DNA from: DATJIG01 sp035493495
GTDB lineage: Bacteria > Pseudomonadota > Alphaproteobacteria > SMXQ01
Length of the DNA stretch: 6,773 nucleotides
Direction: 5' to 3'
Assembly (NCBI GenBank): GCA_035493495.1
Contig: DATJIG010000140.1
Coordinates: 1-6,773 of the forward strand
Positions 1-6,375 of the stretch are shown here, piece by piece. The notes beneath the pieces are model-generated. The model did not search any database, was not told the DNA's origin, and worked only from the letters and a program-made list of their open reading frames with translations. A program made the position numbers and the translations under genes. The first letter of the stretch is position 1, and the number at the start of each line of letters is the position of its first letter.

Positions 1-67
1 CTTCGCGGTCCGGCGGATTCGCCCGGTTCTGCTGTCTTTTCAGCCAATTACATGCGCATCTAATCCC

Positions 68-355
68 ATGTCGCTCGACAAAGCCACCGTTGCGAGAATC
101 GCGCGGCTTGCCCGCATCAAGGTCCCGGCCGGAGAGGAGGATGCGCTCGCGGCCGACCTCTCGCGCATCCTCGCGTTCGTCGAGCAACTGAACGAGCTCG
201 ACTGCACCGACGTGCCGCCGATGACGTCGAGCGAGGCGATGAAGCTGCGCCGACGCGCCGACGAGGTGACCGACGGCGGTATTCCGGAGAAGGTGCTCGC
301 CAACGCGCCGGAGGCGCGCGACGGCTACTTTACGGTGCCGAAGGTCGTCGAATGA
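68..355 (+). CDS. gatC: Asp/Glu-tRNA amidotransferase subunit C
   Basis: This is the small scaffold subunit (95 aa, the usual length) of the cytoplasmic GatCAB complex. In characterised complexes GatC wraps around GatA and GatB and stabilises them; it has no catalytic residues. The N-terminal helix-rich part (about residues 1-45, with IARLARIKV and ILAFVEQLNELD) and the later PMTS, ADEVTDGG, ANAPEARDGYF and VPKVVE motifs are typical of GatC. The ATG at 68 is the first start codon in this frame: the frame stays open to the left edge but contains no earlier ATG, GTG or TTG. No Shine-Dalgarno sequence is visible before it (CATCTAATCCC precedes the ATG), so initiation may be weak or nearly leaderless. 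The stop overlaps the gatA start as ATGA, which suggests translational coupling. Positions 1-67 hold no recognisable gene; an AT-richer stretch at about 31-66 is a plausible promoter area, but I cannot assign boxes. Confidence 0.96.
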   Translation: MSLDKATVARIARLARIKVPAGEEDALAADLSRILAFVEQLNELDCTDVPPMTSSEAMKLRRRADEVTDGGIPEKVLANAPEARDGYFTVPKVVE

Positions 356-1824
356 GCGCGCTCACCGATCTGACGCTCGCCGAGGCTCGTGACGGCCTCA
401 AGGCGAAGAAATTTTCCGCCGCCGAACTGACCGACGCCCACGTGAAGGCGGTCGAAGCGGCACGCCCGCTCAACGCCTACATCACCGAGACGCCGGAGCT
501 CGCGAAGAAGCTGGCGGCCGAGTCCGACGCGCGCATCGCCAGCGGCGACGCCCGGGCGCTCGAAGGCGTTCCGCTGGCGATCAAGGATCTGTTCTGCACC
601 GAAAACGTGAGGACAACGGCGGCGTCGAAGATCCTCGGCAACTTCATCCCGCAGTATGAGTCGACGGTGAGCGGGAAGCTCCTCGCCGCCGGCGCCGTGT
701 CGGTCGGCAAGACCAACCTCGACGAGTTCGCCATGGGTTCGTCGAACGCCACCAGCGCCTTCGGCGCAGTGGCCAATCCGTGGAAGCGCAAGGGCGACAA
801 CCGGCCGCTGGTGCCCGGCGGTTCGTCCGGCGGCTCGGCGGCCGCCGTTGCCGCGCGCACCTGCCTCGGCGCCACCGGCACCGATACCGGCGGTTCGATC
901 CGCCAGCCGGCCGCGTTCTGCGGCATCGTCGGCATCAAGCCGACCTACGGCCGCTGCTCGCGCTGGGGCATCGTCGCGTTCGCCTCGTCGCTCGATCAGG
1001 CGGGCCCGTTCGCGCGCACCGTGCGCGACACCGCGATCCTGCTGCGCGAGATGGCGGGCTTCGATGCCAAGGACTCGACCTCGGTCGAGAAGGCCGTCCC
1101 GGACTTCGAGAAGGCGCTCACGGGCGACGTGCGCGGCCTCAGGATCGGTATTCCCAAGGAATACCGGATGGACGGCATGTCCCGGGAGATCGAGGATCTT
1201 TGGGCGAAGGGCATCGCCTGGCTGAAGGACGCGGGTGCCACGCCGGTCGACATCAGCCTGCCGCACACCAAGTACGCGCTGCCGGCCTACTACATCATCG
1301 CCCCGGCCGAGGCATCGTCGAATCTGGCGCGCTACGACGGCATCCGCTACGGCCTGCGGGTGCCGGGCGAGTCGATCGACGACCTCTACGAGAACACCCG
1401 CGGCGCCGGCTTCGGCGCCGAGGTCCGGCGCCGCGTCATGATCGGCACCTACGTGCTGTCGGCCGGCTACTACGACGCCTATTACCTCAAGGCCCAGAAG
1501 GTCCGCAGCCTGATCGCCCGCGACTTCGAGGAAGCCTATAAAAAGGTCGACGCGATTTTGACCCCGACCGCGCCCTCGGCCGCGTTCGCCCTGGGGGAGA
1601 AATCCGACGATCCGATCACCATGTACCTGAACGACGTGTTCACGGTGTCGGTGAACCTGGCCGGTCTGCCGGGCATCTCGGTGCCGGCGGGGCTGTCGTC
1701 CGACGGCCTGCCGCTCGGGCTGCAGGTCATCGGCCGGCCGTTCGACGAGGAAACCGTGTTCCGTGTCGCGGGCGTGGTCGAATCGCAGGCGAAGTTCACA
1801 GCGAAGCCGGACGGTGCGGCATGA
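352..1824 (+). CDS. gatA: Asp/Glu-tRNA amidotransferase subunit A (amidase)
   Basis: This is the glutaminase/amidase subunit (490 aa, normal length). It hydrolyses glutamine and supplies ammonia to GatB for amidation of Glu-tRNA(Gln) or Asp-tRNA(Asn). It belongs to the amidase-signature family with a Ser-cisSer-Lys triad. By motif alignment these are K78 (in VPLAIKDLF), S158 (first Ser of GGSSGGS) and S182 (in GTDTGGSIRQP); all three are present with the expected 24-residue gap between the serines. The KPTYGR motif follows at about 196-201. The ATG at 352 overlaps the gatC stop by 4 bases, and the gene ends in the same kind of overlap with gatB, so the three subunits are probably made from one mRNA by coupled translation. 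Family assignment is secure. Whether the enzyme serves Gln, Asn or both cannot be read from this gene; many alphaproteobacteria lack GlnRS and depend on it for Gln-tRNA. Confidence 0.98.
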   Translation: MSALTDLTLAEARDGLKAKKFSAAELTDAHVKAVEAARPLNAYITETPELAKKLAAESDARIASGDARALEGVPLAIKDLFCTENVRTTAASKILGNFIPQYESTVSGKLLAAGAVSVGKTNLDEFAMGSSNATSAFGAVANPWKRKGDNRPLVPGGSSGGSAAAVAARTCLGATGTDTGGSIRQPAAFCGIVGIKPTYGRCSRWGIVAFASSLDQAGPFARTVRDTAILLREMAGFDAKDSTSVEKAVPDFEKALTGDVRGLRIGIPKEYRMDGMSREIEDLWAKGIAWLKDAGATPVDISLPHTKYALPAYYIIAPAEASSNLARYDGIRYGLRVPGESIDDLYENTRGAGFGAEVRRRVMIGTYVLSAGYYDAYYLKAQKVRSLIARDFEEAYKKVDAILTPTAPSAAFALGEKSDDPITMYLNDVFTVSVNLAGLPGISVPAGLSSDGLPLGLQVIGRPFDEETVFRVAGVVESQAKFTAKPDGAA

Positions 1825-3302
1825 GCACGACGACAGCGAGTGCAGAGTCCAAAAACCTGATCGAGGGCAAGACCGGTCACTGGGAAGTGGTGATCGGCCT
1901 GGAAGTCCACGCCCAGGTGCTGTCGAAGTCGAAGCTGTTCTCGGGCGCGGCGATCGCGTTCGGCGCCGAGCCTAACAGCCAGGTCTCGCTGGTCGATGCG
2001 GCGATGCCGGGCATGCTGCCGGTCATCAACGGCTTTTGCGTCGAGCAGGCGGTGCGCACCGGCCTCGGCCTCAAGGCGCAGATCAACATGCGCTCGGTGT
2101 TCGACCGCAAGAACTACTTCTATCCCGACCTGCCGCAGGGCTATCAGATCTCGCAGTTCACCCAGCCGATCGTCGGCAGGGGCGAGTTGGTCCTCGACCT
2201 GCCCGGCGGCGAAAGCCGCACGGTCGGCATCACCCGCCTGCACCTGGAGCAGGACGCGGGCAAGTCGATCCACGACCAGGACCCGCAGCTCACCTTCATC
2301 GATCTCAACCGCTCGGGCACCGCGCTGATGGAGATCGTGTCGGAGCCCGACATGCGCTCGGCCGAGGAGGCCGCGGCGTATCTCAAGAAGCTGCGCTCGA
2401 TCCTGCGCTACCTCGGCACCTGCGATGGCAACATGGACGAAGGGTCTTTGCGCGCCGACGTCAACGTGTCGGTGCGCAAGCCGGGCGCGCCGTTCGGCAC
2501 GCGCTGCGAGATCAAGAACGTCAACTCGATCCGCTTCGTCCAGCAGGCGGTCGAGTACGAGGCGCGCCGCCAGATCGAGCTCATCGAAGAGGGCGGCACG
2601 GTCAAGCAGCAGACCCGGCTGTTCGACGCCAATCGCGGCGAGACCCGCGCCATGCGCACCAAGGAAGAGGCGCACGACTACCGCTACTTCCCCGATCCCG
2701 ATCTTCTGCCGCTCGAGCTCGAACCCGACTTCGTCGCCCGGATCAAGGCGACGCTGCCGGAGCTGCCCGACGAGAAGAAGGCGCGCTTCATGAAGGACTA
2801 CGGGCTGACCGCGTACGACGCGGGCGTGCTCGTCGCCGAGCGCGCGTCGGCCGACTATTTCGAGGCGGCCGCCAAGGGCCGCGACGGCAAGAGTGCCGCC
2901 AACTGGATCATGGGCGATCTGTTCGCCGTGCTGAACAAGACCGGCGTCGGCATCGAGCAGTCGCCGGTCTCGGCGGAAGCGCTCGGCGGCATGCTCGATC
3001 TCCTGAAGGACGGCACGATTTCGGGCCGCATCGCCAAGGACGTGTTCGTGGCGATGGTCGAGACCGGCAAGCCCGCCAAGGTCATCGTCGAGGAGAAGGG
3101 CCTCAAGCAGATCACCGACACCGGGCCGATCGAGGCCGCGGCCGACAAGGTGATCGCTGACAACCCGAAGCAGGTCGCGACCTACAAGGGCGGCAACCAG
3201 AACCTGATCGGCTGGTTCGTCGGTCAGGTGATGAAGGCGACCGGCGGCAAGGCCAATCCGGGCGTGGTGAACGAGATTCTGAAGAAGAAGCTCGCGGAGT
3301 AG
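1821..3302 (+). CDS. gatB: Asp/Glu-tRNA amidotransferase subunit B
   Basis: This is the tRNA-binding kinase/transamidase subunit (493 aa). It phosphorylates the Glu or Asp on the mischarged tRNA with ATP and replaces the phosphate with ammonia channelled from GatA. The GatB/GatE catalytic cradle spans about residues 20-310: VIGLEVHAQ (24-32), FDRKNYFYPDLPQGYQISQF (94-113), RLHLEQDAGKS (139-149) and the signature DLNRSGTALMEIVSEPD (161-177). E28, H30, E143 and E175 sit in the motifs that form the metal and phosphotransfer centre of characterised GatB. A helical region and the YqeY-like tail, which contacts tRNA, follow (about 345-490, ending in LIGWFVGQVMKA, NPGVVNEIL and a Lys-rich end). The N-terminus is about 18 residues longer than in compact GatB proteins, but the ATGA overlap with gatA supports this start. 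No T-rich terminator follows in the 68 bases before the next gene. Confidence 0.98.
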   Translation: MSTTTASAESKNLIEGKTGHWEVVIGLEVHAQVLSKSKLFSGAAIAFGAEPNSQVSLVDAAMPGMLPVINGFCVEQAVRTGLGLKAQINMRSVFDRKNYFYPDLPQGYQISQFTQPIVGRGELVLDLPGGESRTVGITRLHLEQDAGKSIHDQDPQLTFIDLNRSGTALMEIVSEPDMRSAEEAAAYLKKLRSILRYLGTCDGNMDEGSLRADVNVSVRKPGAPFGTRCEIKNVNSIRFVQQAVEYEARRQIELIEEGGTVKQQTRLFDANRGETRAMRTKEEAHDYRYFPDPDLLPLELEPDFVARIKATLPELPDEKKARFMKDYGLTAYDAGVLVAERASADYFEAAAKGRDGKSAANWIMGDLFAVLNKTGVGIEQSPVSAEALGGMLDLLKDGTISGRIAKDVFVAMVETGKPAKVIVEEKGLKQITDTGPIEAAADKVIADNPKQVATYKGGNQNLIGWFVGQVMKATGGKANPGVVNEILKKKLAE

Positions 3303-3370
3303 CCGCGCGCTTCGTTACGGGCACGCGCGCCGGTCGGCGCGTCGGGGAGTGCCGCATCGGAGTACCGACG

Positions 3371-4381
3371 ATGCTGGCCAGGGACCTGATGACGCGCGAC
3401 GTCATTTCCGTGACGCCGGAGACCCCGGCGCGCGACGTTGCCCGCCTGCTTCTCGATCATGCGATCAGCGCCGTGCCGGTGATCGATTCGACCGGCGCGC
3501 CCGTCGGCATGATCAGCGAAGGCGATCTCATCGCGCGGGACGAAAGCAATCGCGACTGCCGCCGCGACTGGTGGCTTGCGCTGCTCGCCGAGGGGCAGGA
3601 GCTCAGTCCGGATTTCCTCAAATCGATGCACACCGTCGAGGAGGCGCGCCATCTCATGGCGGTGCCGGTCGTCACCGTCGACGAGACGACGGACGCGAGC
3701 GAAATCGCGCGACTGCTCGGGCAGTACCGGATCAAGCGCGTGCCGGTGGTCCGCGACGGCCACGTCGTCGGCATCGTCAGCCGCGCCGATCTTCTGCGCG
3801 CGATTGTAGCGGAAGTGCCTCCGGCGAAGCCCGCGAAGTCGGGTGGCGGCTTCGTCACCGACTTGATTCATGAAATCGAGCAACGGGCCCACGGCGGCGA
3901 CGATCGGGAGTCGACGTCGCCGCAATCGCGCGAAGTGCCGAAGCAAGCCGACGAGGCGGTCGACGCCTCCGCGTTCCGCGAGGCGACGGCGGAAGCCAAG
4001 CTCGCCCAGAGTCGCCGCCGGGACGACGAGCGCAAGGCCGCGGCGGAGCGGCGGCACGCCAAATTCGAGGAACTGATCGAGAGCCACCTCGGCGACCGGG
4101 GATGGTCGGATCTCCTGCGCGACGCCAAGCAGGCGGCGGAGAGGGGCGAGACGGAGTTCACGCTGCTGCGGTTCCCGAGCGAGCTCCTCAGCGATGGCGG
4201 CCGCGCCGTCAACGTCCGCGAGCCGGACTGGCCGACGACGCTGCGCGGCGAGGCCGCGGAGATGTACCTGCGCTGGGAGCACCAGCTCAAGCCGCACGGC
4301 TTTCGCCTGTCGGCGGAGATACTCGATTTTCCCGATGGGAAGCCGGGCGATGTTGCCCTGGTGCTGGCGTGGGGCGAATAG
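3371..4381 (+). CDS. CBS-pair protein with a C-terminal domain of unknown function
   Basis: This is a predicted cytoplasmic protein (336 aa) with no signal peptide or membrane segment. Two CBS motifs make a likely Bateman module, which in general binds adenine nucleotides. CBS1 spans about residues 2-55 (MTRDVISVTPETP, SAVPVID, GMISEGDL) and CBS2 about 93-147 (VVTVDETT, IKRVPVVRDGHVVGIVSRADLL). The insert between them (about 56-90) carries DWWLALLAEG, common in rhizobial CBS proteins. Many of those continue into a BON domain; this one does not. Instead a hydrophilic linker (about 150-200) and a charged, probably coiled-coil stretch (about 205-240, rich in Lys, Arg and Ala) lead to a compact C-terminal region (about 240-336) with LLRFPSELL, DGGRAVN, TLRGEAAEMYLRWE and DFPDGKPGDVALVLAW. 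I have no function for that region. A GGAG at 3359-3362, 8 bases before the ATG, supports the start. The gene lies 68 bases after gatB and may be read through from it; a functional link to GatCAB is not implied. The ligand and output are unknown. Confidence 0.93.
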   Translation: MLARDLMTRDVISVTPETPARDVARLLLDHAISAVPVIDSTGAPVGMISEGDLIARDESNRDCRRDWWLALLAEGQELSPDFLKSMHTVEEARHLMAVPVVTVDETTDASEIARLLGQYRIKRVPVVRDGHVVGIVSRADLLRAIVAEVPPAKPAKSGGGFVTDLIHEIEQRAHGGDDRESTSPQSREVPKQADEAVDASAFREATAEAKLAQSRRRDDERKAAAERRHAKFEELIESHLGDRGWSDLLRDAKQAAERGETEFTLLRFPSELLSDGGRAVNVREPDWPTTLRGEAAEMYLRWEHQLKPHGFRLSAEILDFPDGKPGDVALVLAWGE

Positions 4382-4390
4382 CCGCGGCCG

Positions 4391-4430
4391 AAGAAAAAGA
4401 ACCGCCGCGACGCATGCGCCGCGGCGGTTC
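4391..4430 (-). terminator. Intrinsic terminator of the minus-strand lipoprotein gene
   Basis: A perfect 11-bp GC-rich inverted repeat (GAACCGCCGCG at 4399-4409 with CGCGGCGGTTC at 4420-4430) flanks a 10-base loop. On the minus strand the stem is followed by TTTTTCTT (4398-4391), the classic rho-independent arrangement, 9 bases after the lipoprotein stop. On the plus strand the stem is followed by GGGTATTG, not a T-run, so it is a weak terminator at best for the converging CBS gene, which ends 17 bases before the stem. Confidence 0.88.
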
Positions 4431-4439
4431 GGGTATTGC

Positions 4440-4568
4440 CTACCTCCAGCCGTAACGATCGTCGTAGTGATGGTGGTGGTGGCCGCGATCAACGTAGTCG
4501 CGCTCGTAGACGATGCAGCCGGAGAGCATGGCCATCGCAGCGGCTATCAGCACGAGTCGTCGGATCAT
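4440..4568 (-). CDS. Small His-rich lipoprotein
   Basis: This 42-residue ORF has strong support despite its size. The N-terminus is a lipoprotein signal: Arg-Arg at 3-4, a hydrophobic core (LVLIAAAMAM) and the lipobox LSGC with the lipidated Cys at residue 18. The mature peptide would be only 25 residues: a short tail with Tyr/Asp/Arg residues and a run of five His (residues 30-34), ending YDDRYGWR. A near-perfect ribosome binding site lies 6 bases before the ATG and an intrinsic terminator follows the stop. It is the last gene of a minus-strand group, 99 bases downstream of the first Pro/Arg-rich exported protein gene, and may be co-transcribed with it. The product should be anchored in the envelope. 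The His run could bind metal, but that is inference. I do not recognise a named family. Confidence 0.82.
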   Translation of the reverse strand: MIRRLVLIAAAMAMLSGCIVYERDYVDRGHHHHHYDDRYGWR

Positions 4569-4574
4569 TGATGT

Positions 4575-4581
4575 CCTCCTT
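4575..4581 (-). promoter_or_regulatory. Shine-Dalgarno site of the small lipoprotein gene
   Basis: On the minus strand the sequence reads AAGGAGG, then the 6-base spacer ACATCA, then ATG. It is the strongest ribosome binding site in the window and the main reason to accept the short ORF and its start. Confidence 0.85.
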
Positions 4582-4667
4582 GGGGATTGGGCATCGGGGA
4601 TGGGCAAGGATTTCGGGAGACCCGCCGTCCTGCCCGCGCGGCGGTGCGTGACCGGCTAGCCCCTCGT

Positions 4668-5594
4668 CTAGCTTGAGACGATGTGCCACAGGCCGTCCGG
4701 TTCGAGACAGGCGGTGCCGTAGAACGGCGCGCCGGTGTCGTTGATGATCGCGTCGCCGTGGAACTCCCGGCAGGCGGCGGCATCGGGGACTACGGTGTCG
4801 TCGTAGACGAGCACCTCCAGGTCCGGATCGGGGTACGGATAGATCGGTGCCGGGTAGAGGTACCAGGCGGGTCCGATCACCCACCACCAGCCCATGCGGC
4901 CGCTACGATAGCTGTGGACCCAATGACCGCCGTGCCAGCGATGCGGCTCGCGATCGGCGAACCGGCGCTCGTGCCATTGGCGATCGTGGCGGTCGACGGC
5001 GAACCCGGGTTCGATGCGTTCGTGGTGTCGGAACGCATCGGTTGCCGGCATCGCCGGGCGAGGCGCGATGCGGTCGCGCGGGCTGATCGCCGGCGGATGA
5101 TCGGACCGCGGCGGCTGAAACGCCGGACGGTTGTCGACGCGCTCGCGAGGCTGGAATGGAGCGGGACGGTCGGACCGCGGTGGCGGCTGGACGTTCGGAT
5201 GGCTGTCGACGCGATCGCGGGGCTGAAACGGTGGGCGACTGTCGACGCGGTTGCGCGGCTGTGGAACGGGATGATTTTCGACGCGCGGCGGCTGCGGCGC
5301 GGAGGGACGGGGCTCGGCGTGTCCCTGCTGCGGAATCGTCGGGCGGTGCTCGATGCGGTCGCGCGTACCGCGCTGGCCCATGGAAGGACGCGAGTCGGGG
5401 CGCGGATCGGGACGGTGCTGCTGGATCGCGGGCGCCGGTGCAGGCGTTGGCGCGGGGCGCTGCTCGGGGCGGCTCGGCGTCGGGCGATGGTCGCTCCGCG
5501 GCGGATTGCGGTCGTCGTCGGCGAACGTGGGCGTCGCGAGGGAGGAGAAGCCCAGCACCGCGAAGAGAACTGCGGCAGTCGCGCGTCGCGTCAT
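4668..5594 (-). CDS. Exported Pro/Arg-rich repeat protein (paralogue A)
   Basis: This is a predicted exported protein (308 aa). It starts with a Sec-type signal peptide (MTRRATAAVLFAVLGF, likely cut after TPTFA at residue 25). A long low-complexity region rich in Pro, Arg, Asp and His (about 26-185) follows, including 12-residue repeats at 112-182. A His/Trp/Arg-rich segment (about 188-235) leads to a Trp-rich hydrophobic stretch (GWWWVIGPAW, 235-244), then LYPAPIYPYPDP (246-257). The tail is CREFHGDAI...FYGTACLEPDGLWHIV with Cys at 275 and 296, a likely periplasmic disulphide. The tail resembles the C-terminal motif of RT0821/Lpp0805-type surface proteins. The frame stays open 70 residues upstream, but the start at 5594 is chosen because it gives the signal peptide and matches the paralogue; no good Shine-Dalgarno site precedes it. 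A weak 6-bp hairpin overlaps the stop but has no T-run. The function is unknown; a surface or periplasmic structural role is inference. Confidence 0.85.
   Translation of the reverse strand: MTRRATAAVLFAVLGFSSLATPTFADDDRNPPRSDHRPTPSRPEQRPAPTPAPAPAIQQHRPDPRPDSRPSMGQRGTRDRIEHRPTIPQQGHAEPRPSAPQPPRVENHPVPQPRNRVDSRPPFQPRDRVDSHPNVQPPPRSDRPAPFQPRERVDNRPAFQPPRSDHPPAISPRDRIAPRPAMPATDAFRHHERIEPGFAVDRHDRQWHERRFADREPHRWHGGHWVHSYRSGRMGWWWVIGPAWYLYPAPIYPYPDPDLEVLVYDDTVVPDAAACREFHGDAIINDTGAPFYGTACLEPDGLWHIVSS
5049..5261 (-). repeat. Degenerate 12-residue coding repeats in paralogue A
   Basis: Six tandem units at residues 112-182 follow the pattern QPR-x-RVD-x-RP-x-F: QPRNRVDSRPPF, QPRDRVDSHPNV, QPPPRSDRPAPF, QPRERVDNRPAF, QPPRSDHPPAI (11 residues) and SPRDRIAPRPAM. 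At the DNA level this is a 36-base period seen on the plus strand as recurring GTCGACGCG and GGCTGAAACG words. The region is probably disordered and prone to length change. Confidence 0.8.
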
Positions 5595-5647
5595 GAACTC
5601 AGGGACTGTGCCCGAATGGTTGCCATGGCGTGAGAGTAAGCGTCGCT

Positions 5648-5671
5648 CGGCTTTACGGCCGATTGAGGGCG
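5648..5671 (-). promoter_or_regulatory. Conserved upstream block of paralogue A
   Basis: This 24-base block lies 54-77 bases before the start codon and matches 22 of 24 bases at the same distance before paralogue B. On the minus strand the shared core begins CGCCCTCAATCGG and ends AAAGCCG. It is the best-conserved part of an 80-base ungapped upstream alignment. A promoter or operator role is inferred only from selective conservation; I could not assign -35 and -10 boxes. Confidence 0.45.
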
Positions 5672-5698
5672 GAGATGTGGTCGCAATTGGAGCACAGC

Positions 5699-5716
5699 TC
5701 AGCCGGCGACGATGTG
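5699..5716 (-). other. Former C-terminal codons of paralogue B
   Basis: Directly after the TGA of paralogue B the same frame reads CAC ATC GTC GCC GGC and then a second TGA (HIVAG, stop). Paralogue A has WHIVSS here. The six bases CACATC are identical and the preceding TGG of A is TGA in B. The segment looks like the recently lost end of the protein; 207 residues would have been the original length. Confidence 0.7.
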
Positions 5717-6322
5717 TCACTGACCGTCGGGCTGAAGACACGCGGTGCCGTAGAAGCGCTGGCCGGTGTCCCTGATCACGGCGTCGCCGTGGAAGTCCTG
5801 GCAAATGTCGGAGTCGGGCACCGCCCAGTCGGGCACCACGACGTCCGGTGGCTGGTAGAGGAGCATCGGTGACCCGGGCGCAGGATAGGGGTACAGGGGT
5901 GCCGGATAGAGGAACAAGGTGGAGCCGAACACGAACACTCGCCTGTCGCGCTCGACGAGATGGCGACGTGGGAACAATTCCCGCTGCGGAATCACGGGGC
6001 GGAATCTGAGGTGGTCTCGACGTTCGATGAACCGGCGACGGTCGATGCGATTGTCGAAGAAACCGTCATGCGGCCGGAACGCGGGGCGCGCGGGCACGAT
6101 TGCGGGGCGGCTCTCGAAGATCCGGCGCTGCTCGATCACGCGATGCTGTTCGACGATCGCCGGATGGCGCTCGAATCGTTGTCCCGGCGCGATCGCGCGG
6201 TGCGGCTCGATGCGCTCTCGCGGCGGGACACGATCAAACCGCGCATTGGCGTATACGGGACTCCCGAAGGAGAGGAGACCCAGCACCACCACGCAGAATC
6301 CCGCTGCCACTCGTCGCCGCAT
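5717..6322 (-). CDS. Exported Pro/Arg-rich repeat protein (paralogue B, truncated tail)
   Basis: This is a predicted exported protein (201 aa), homologous to the gene 122 bases downstream. It has a signal peptide with a basic start (MRRRVAAGF), a hydrophobic core (VVVLGLLSF) and a likely cleavage after SPVYA (residue 25). An Arg/His/Ile-rich region with 12-residue units spans 33-82, and an Arg-rich stretch about 90-128. The hydrophobic segment VFVFGSTLFLYP leads into YPAPLYPYPAP. The tail is CQDFHGDAVIRDTGQRFYGTACLQPDGQ with Cys at 174 and 195, the same 21-residue spacing as in paralogue A. The ORF stops one residue before the Trp-His-Ile-Val end of its partner because of an in-frame TGA. No Shine-Dalgarno site is visible; the start is supported by the signal peptide and by the aligned start and upstream DNA of the paralogue. 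The function is unknown. It could still be functional, since both cysteines and most of the tail remain. Confidence 0.82.
   Translation of the reverse strand: MRRRVAAGFCVVVLGLLSFGSPVYANARFDRVPPRERIEPHRAIAPGQRFERHPAIVEQHRVIEQRRIFESRPAIVPARPAFRPHDGFFDNRIDRRRFIERRDHLRFRPVIPQRELFPRRHLVERDRRVFVFGSTLFLYPAPLYPYPAPGSPMLLYQPPDVVVPDWAVPDSDICQDFHGDAVIRDTGQRFYGTACLQPDGQ
6077..6226 (-). repeat. 12-residue coding repeats in paralogue B
   Basis: Residues 33-68 divide into three 12-residue units, PPRERIEPHRAI, APGQRFERHPAI and VEQHRVIEQRRI, followed by a looser unit, FESRPAIVPARPAF (69-82). The period and the R-[IVF]-x-x-[HR] core match the repeats of paralogue A, although individual residues differ. This supports common descent of the repeat regions, with different copy number now. 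Confidence 0.6.
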
Positions 6323-6375
6323 GGGGAGAGGGGCTGCGCCCGACCAATTGCTACGACGTCTCGGAAAGATACGCC

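Noticed and set aside
1..63. An open frame from the left edge ending at TAA 61-63, possibly the end of an upstream gene
   Set aside because: Twenty codons with no recognisable sequence; all three plus-strand frames are open here, so this carries no information.
325..2675. Long minus-strand open frames opposite gatA and gatB
   Set aside because: They lie fully opposite securely identified gat genes and have Arg/Ala-rich shadow composition.
3325..3342. Hairpin between gatB and the CBS gene (CGCGCC, loop GGTC, GGCGCG)
   Set aside because: Only a 6-bp stem in very GC-rich DNA, followed by CGGGGAG instead of a T-run, so it is not a convincing terminator.
4664..4681. Hairpin over the stop codon of paralogue A (TCGTCT, loop AGCTTG, AGACGA)
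   Set aside because: The short stem is followed on the minus strand by GGGGCTAGCC, not T-rich, so it is probably incidental; read-through into the lipoprotein gene is possible.
4683..5633. A 316-codon open frame on the plus strand opposite paralogue A
   Set aside because: It is a GC-rich shadow. The minus-strand frame has a signal peptide, ordered repeats and a tail shared with paralogue B; the plus-strand product is low-complexity Arg/Ala/Val with no family features.
5595..5804. N-terminal extension of paralogue A to an upstream ATG at 5804
   Set aside because: It would place 70 Arg-rich residues before a clear signal peptide and overlap the end of paralogue B out of frame. The start at 5594 aligns with that of the paralogue.
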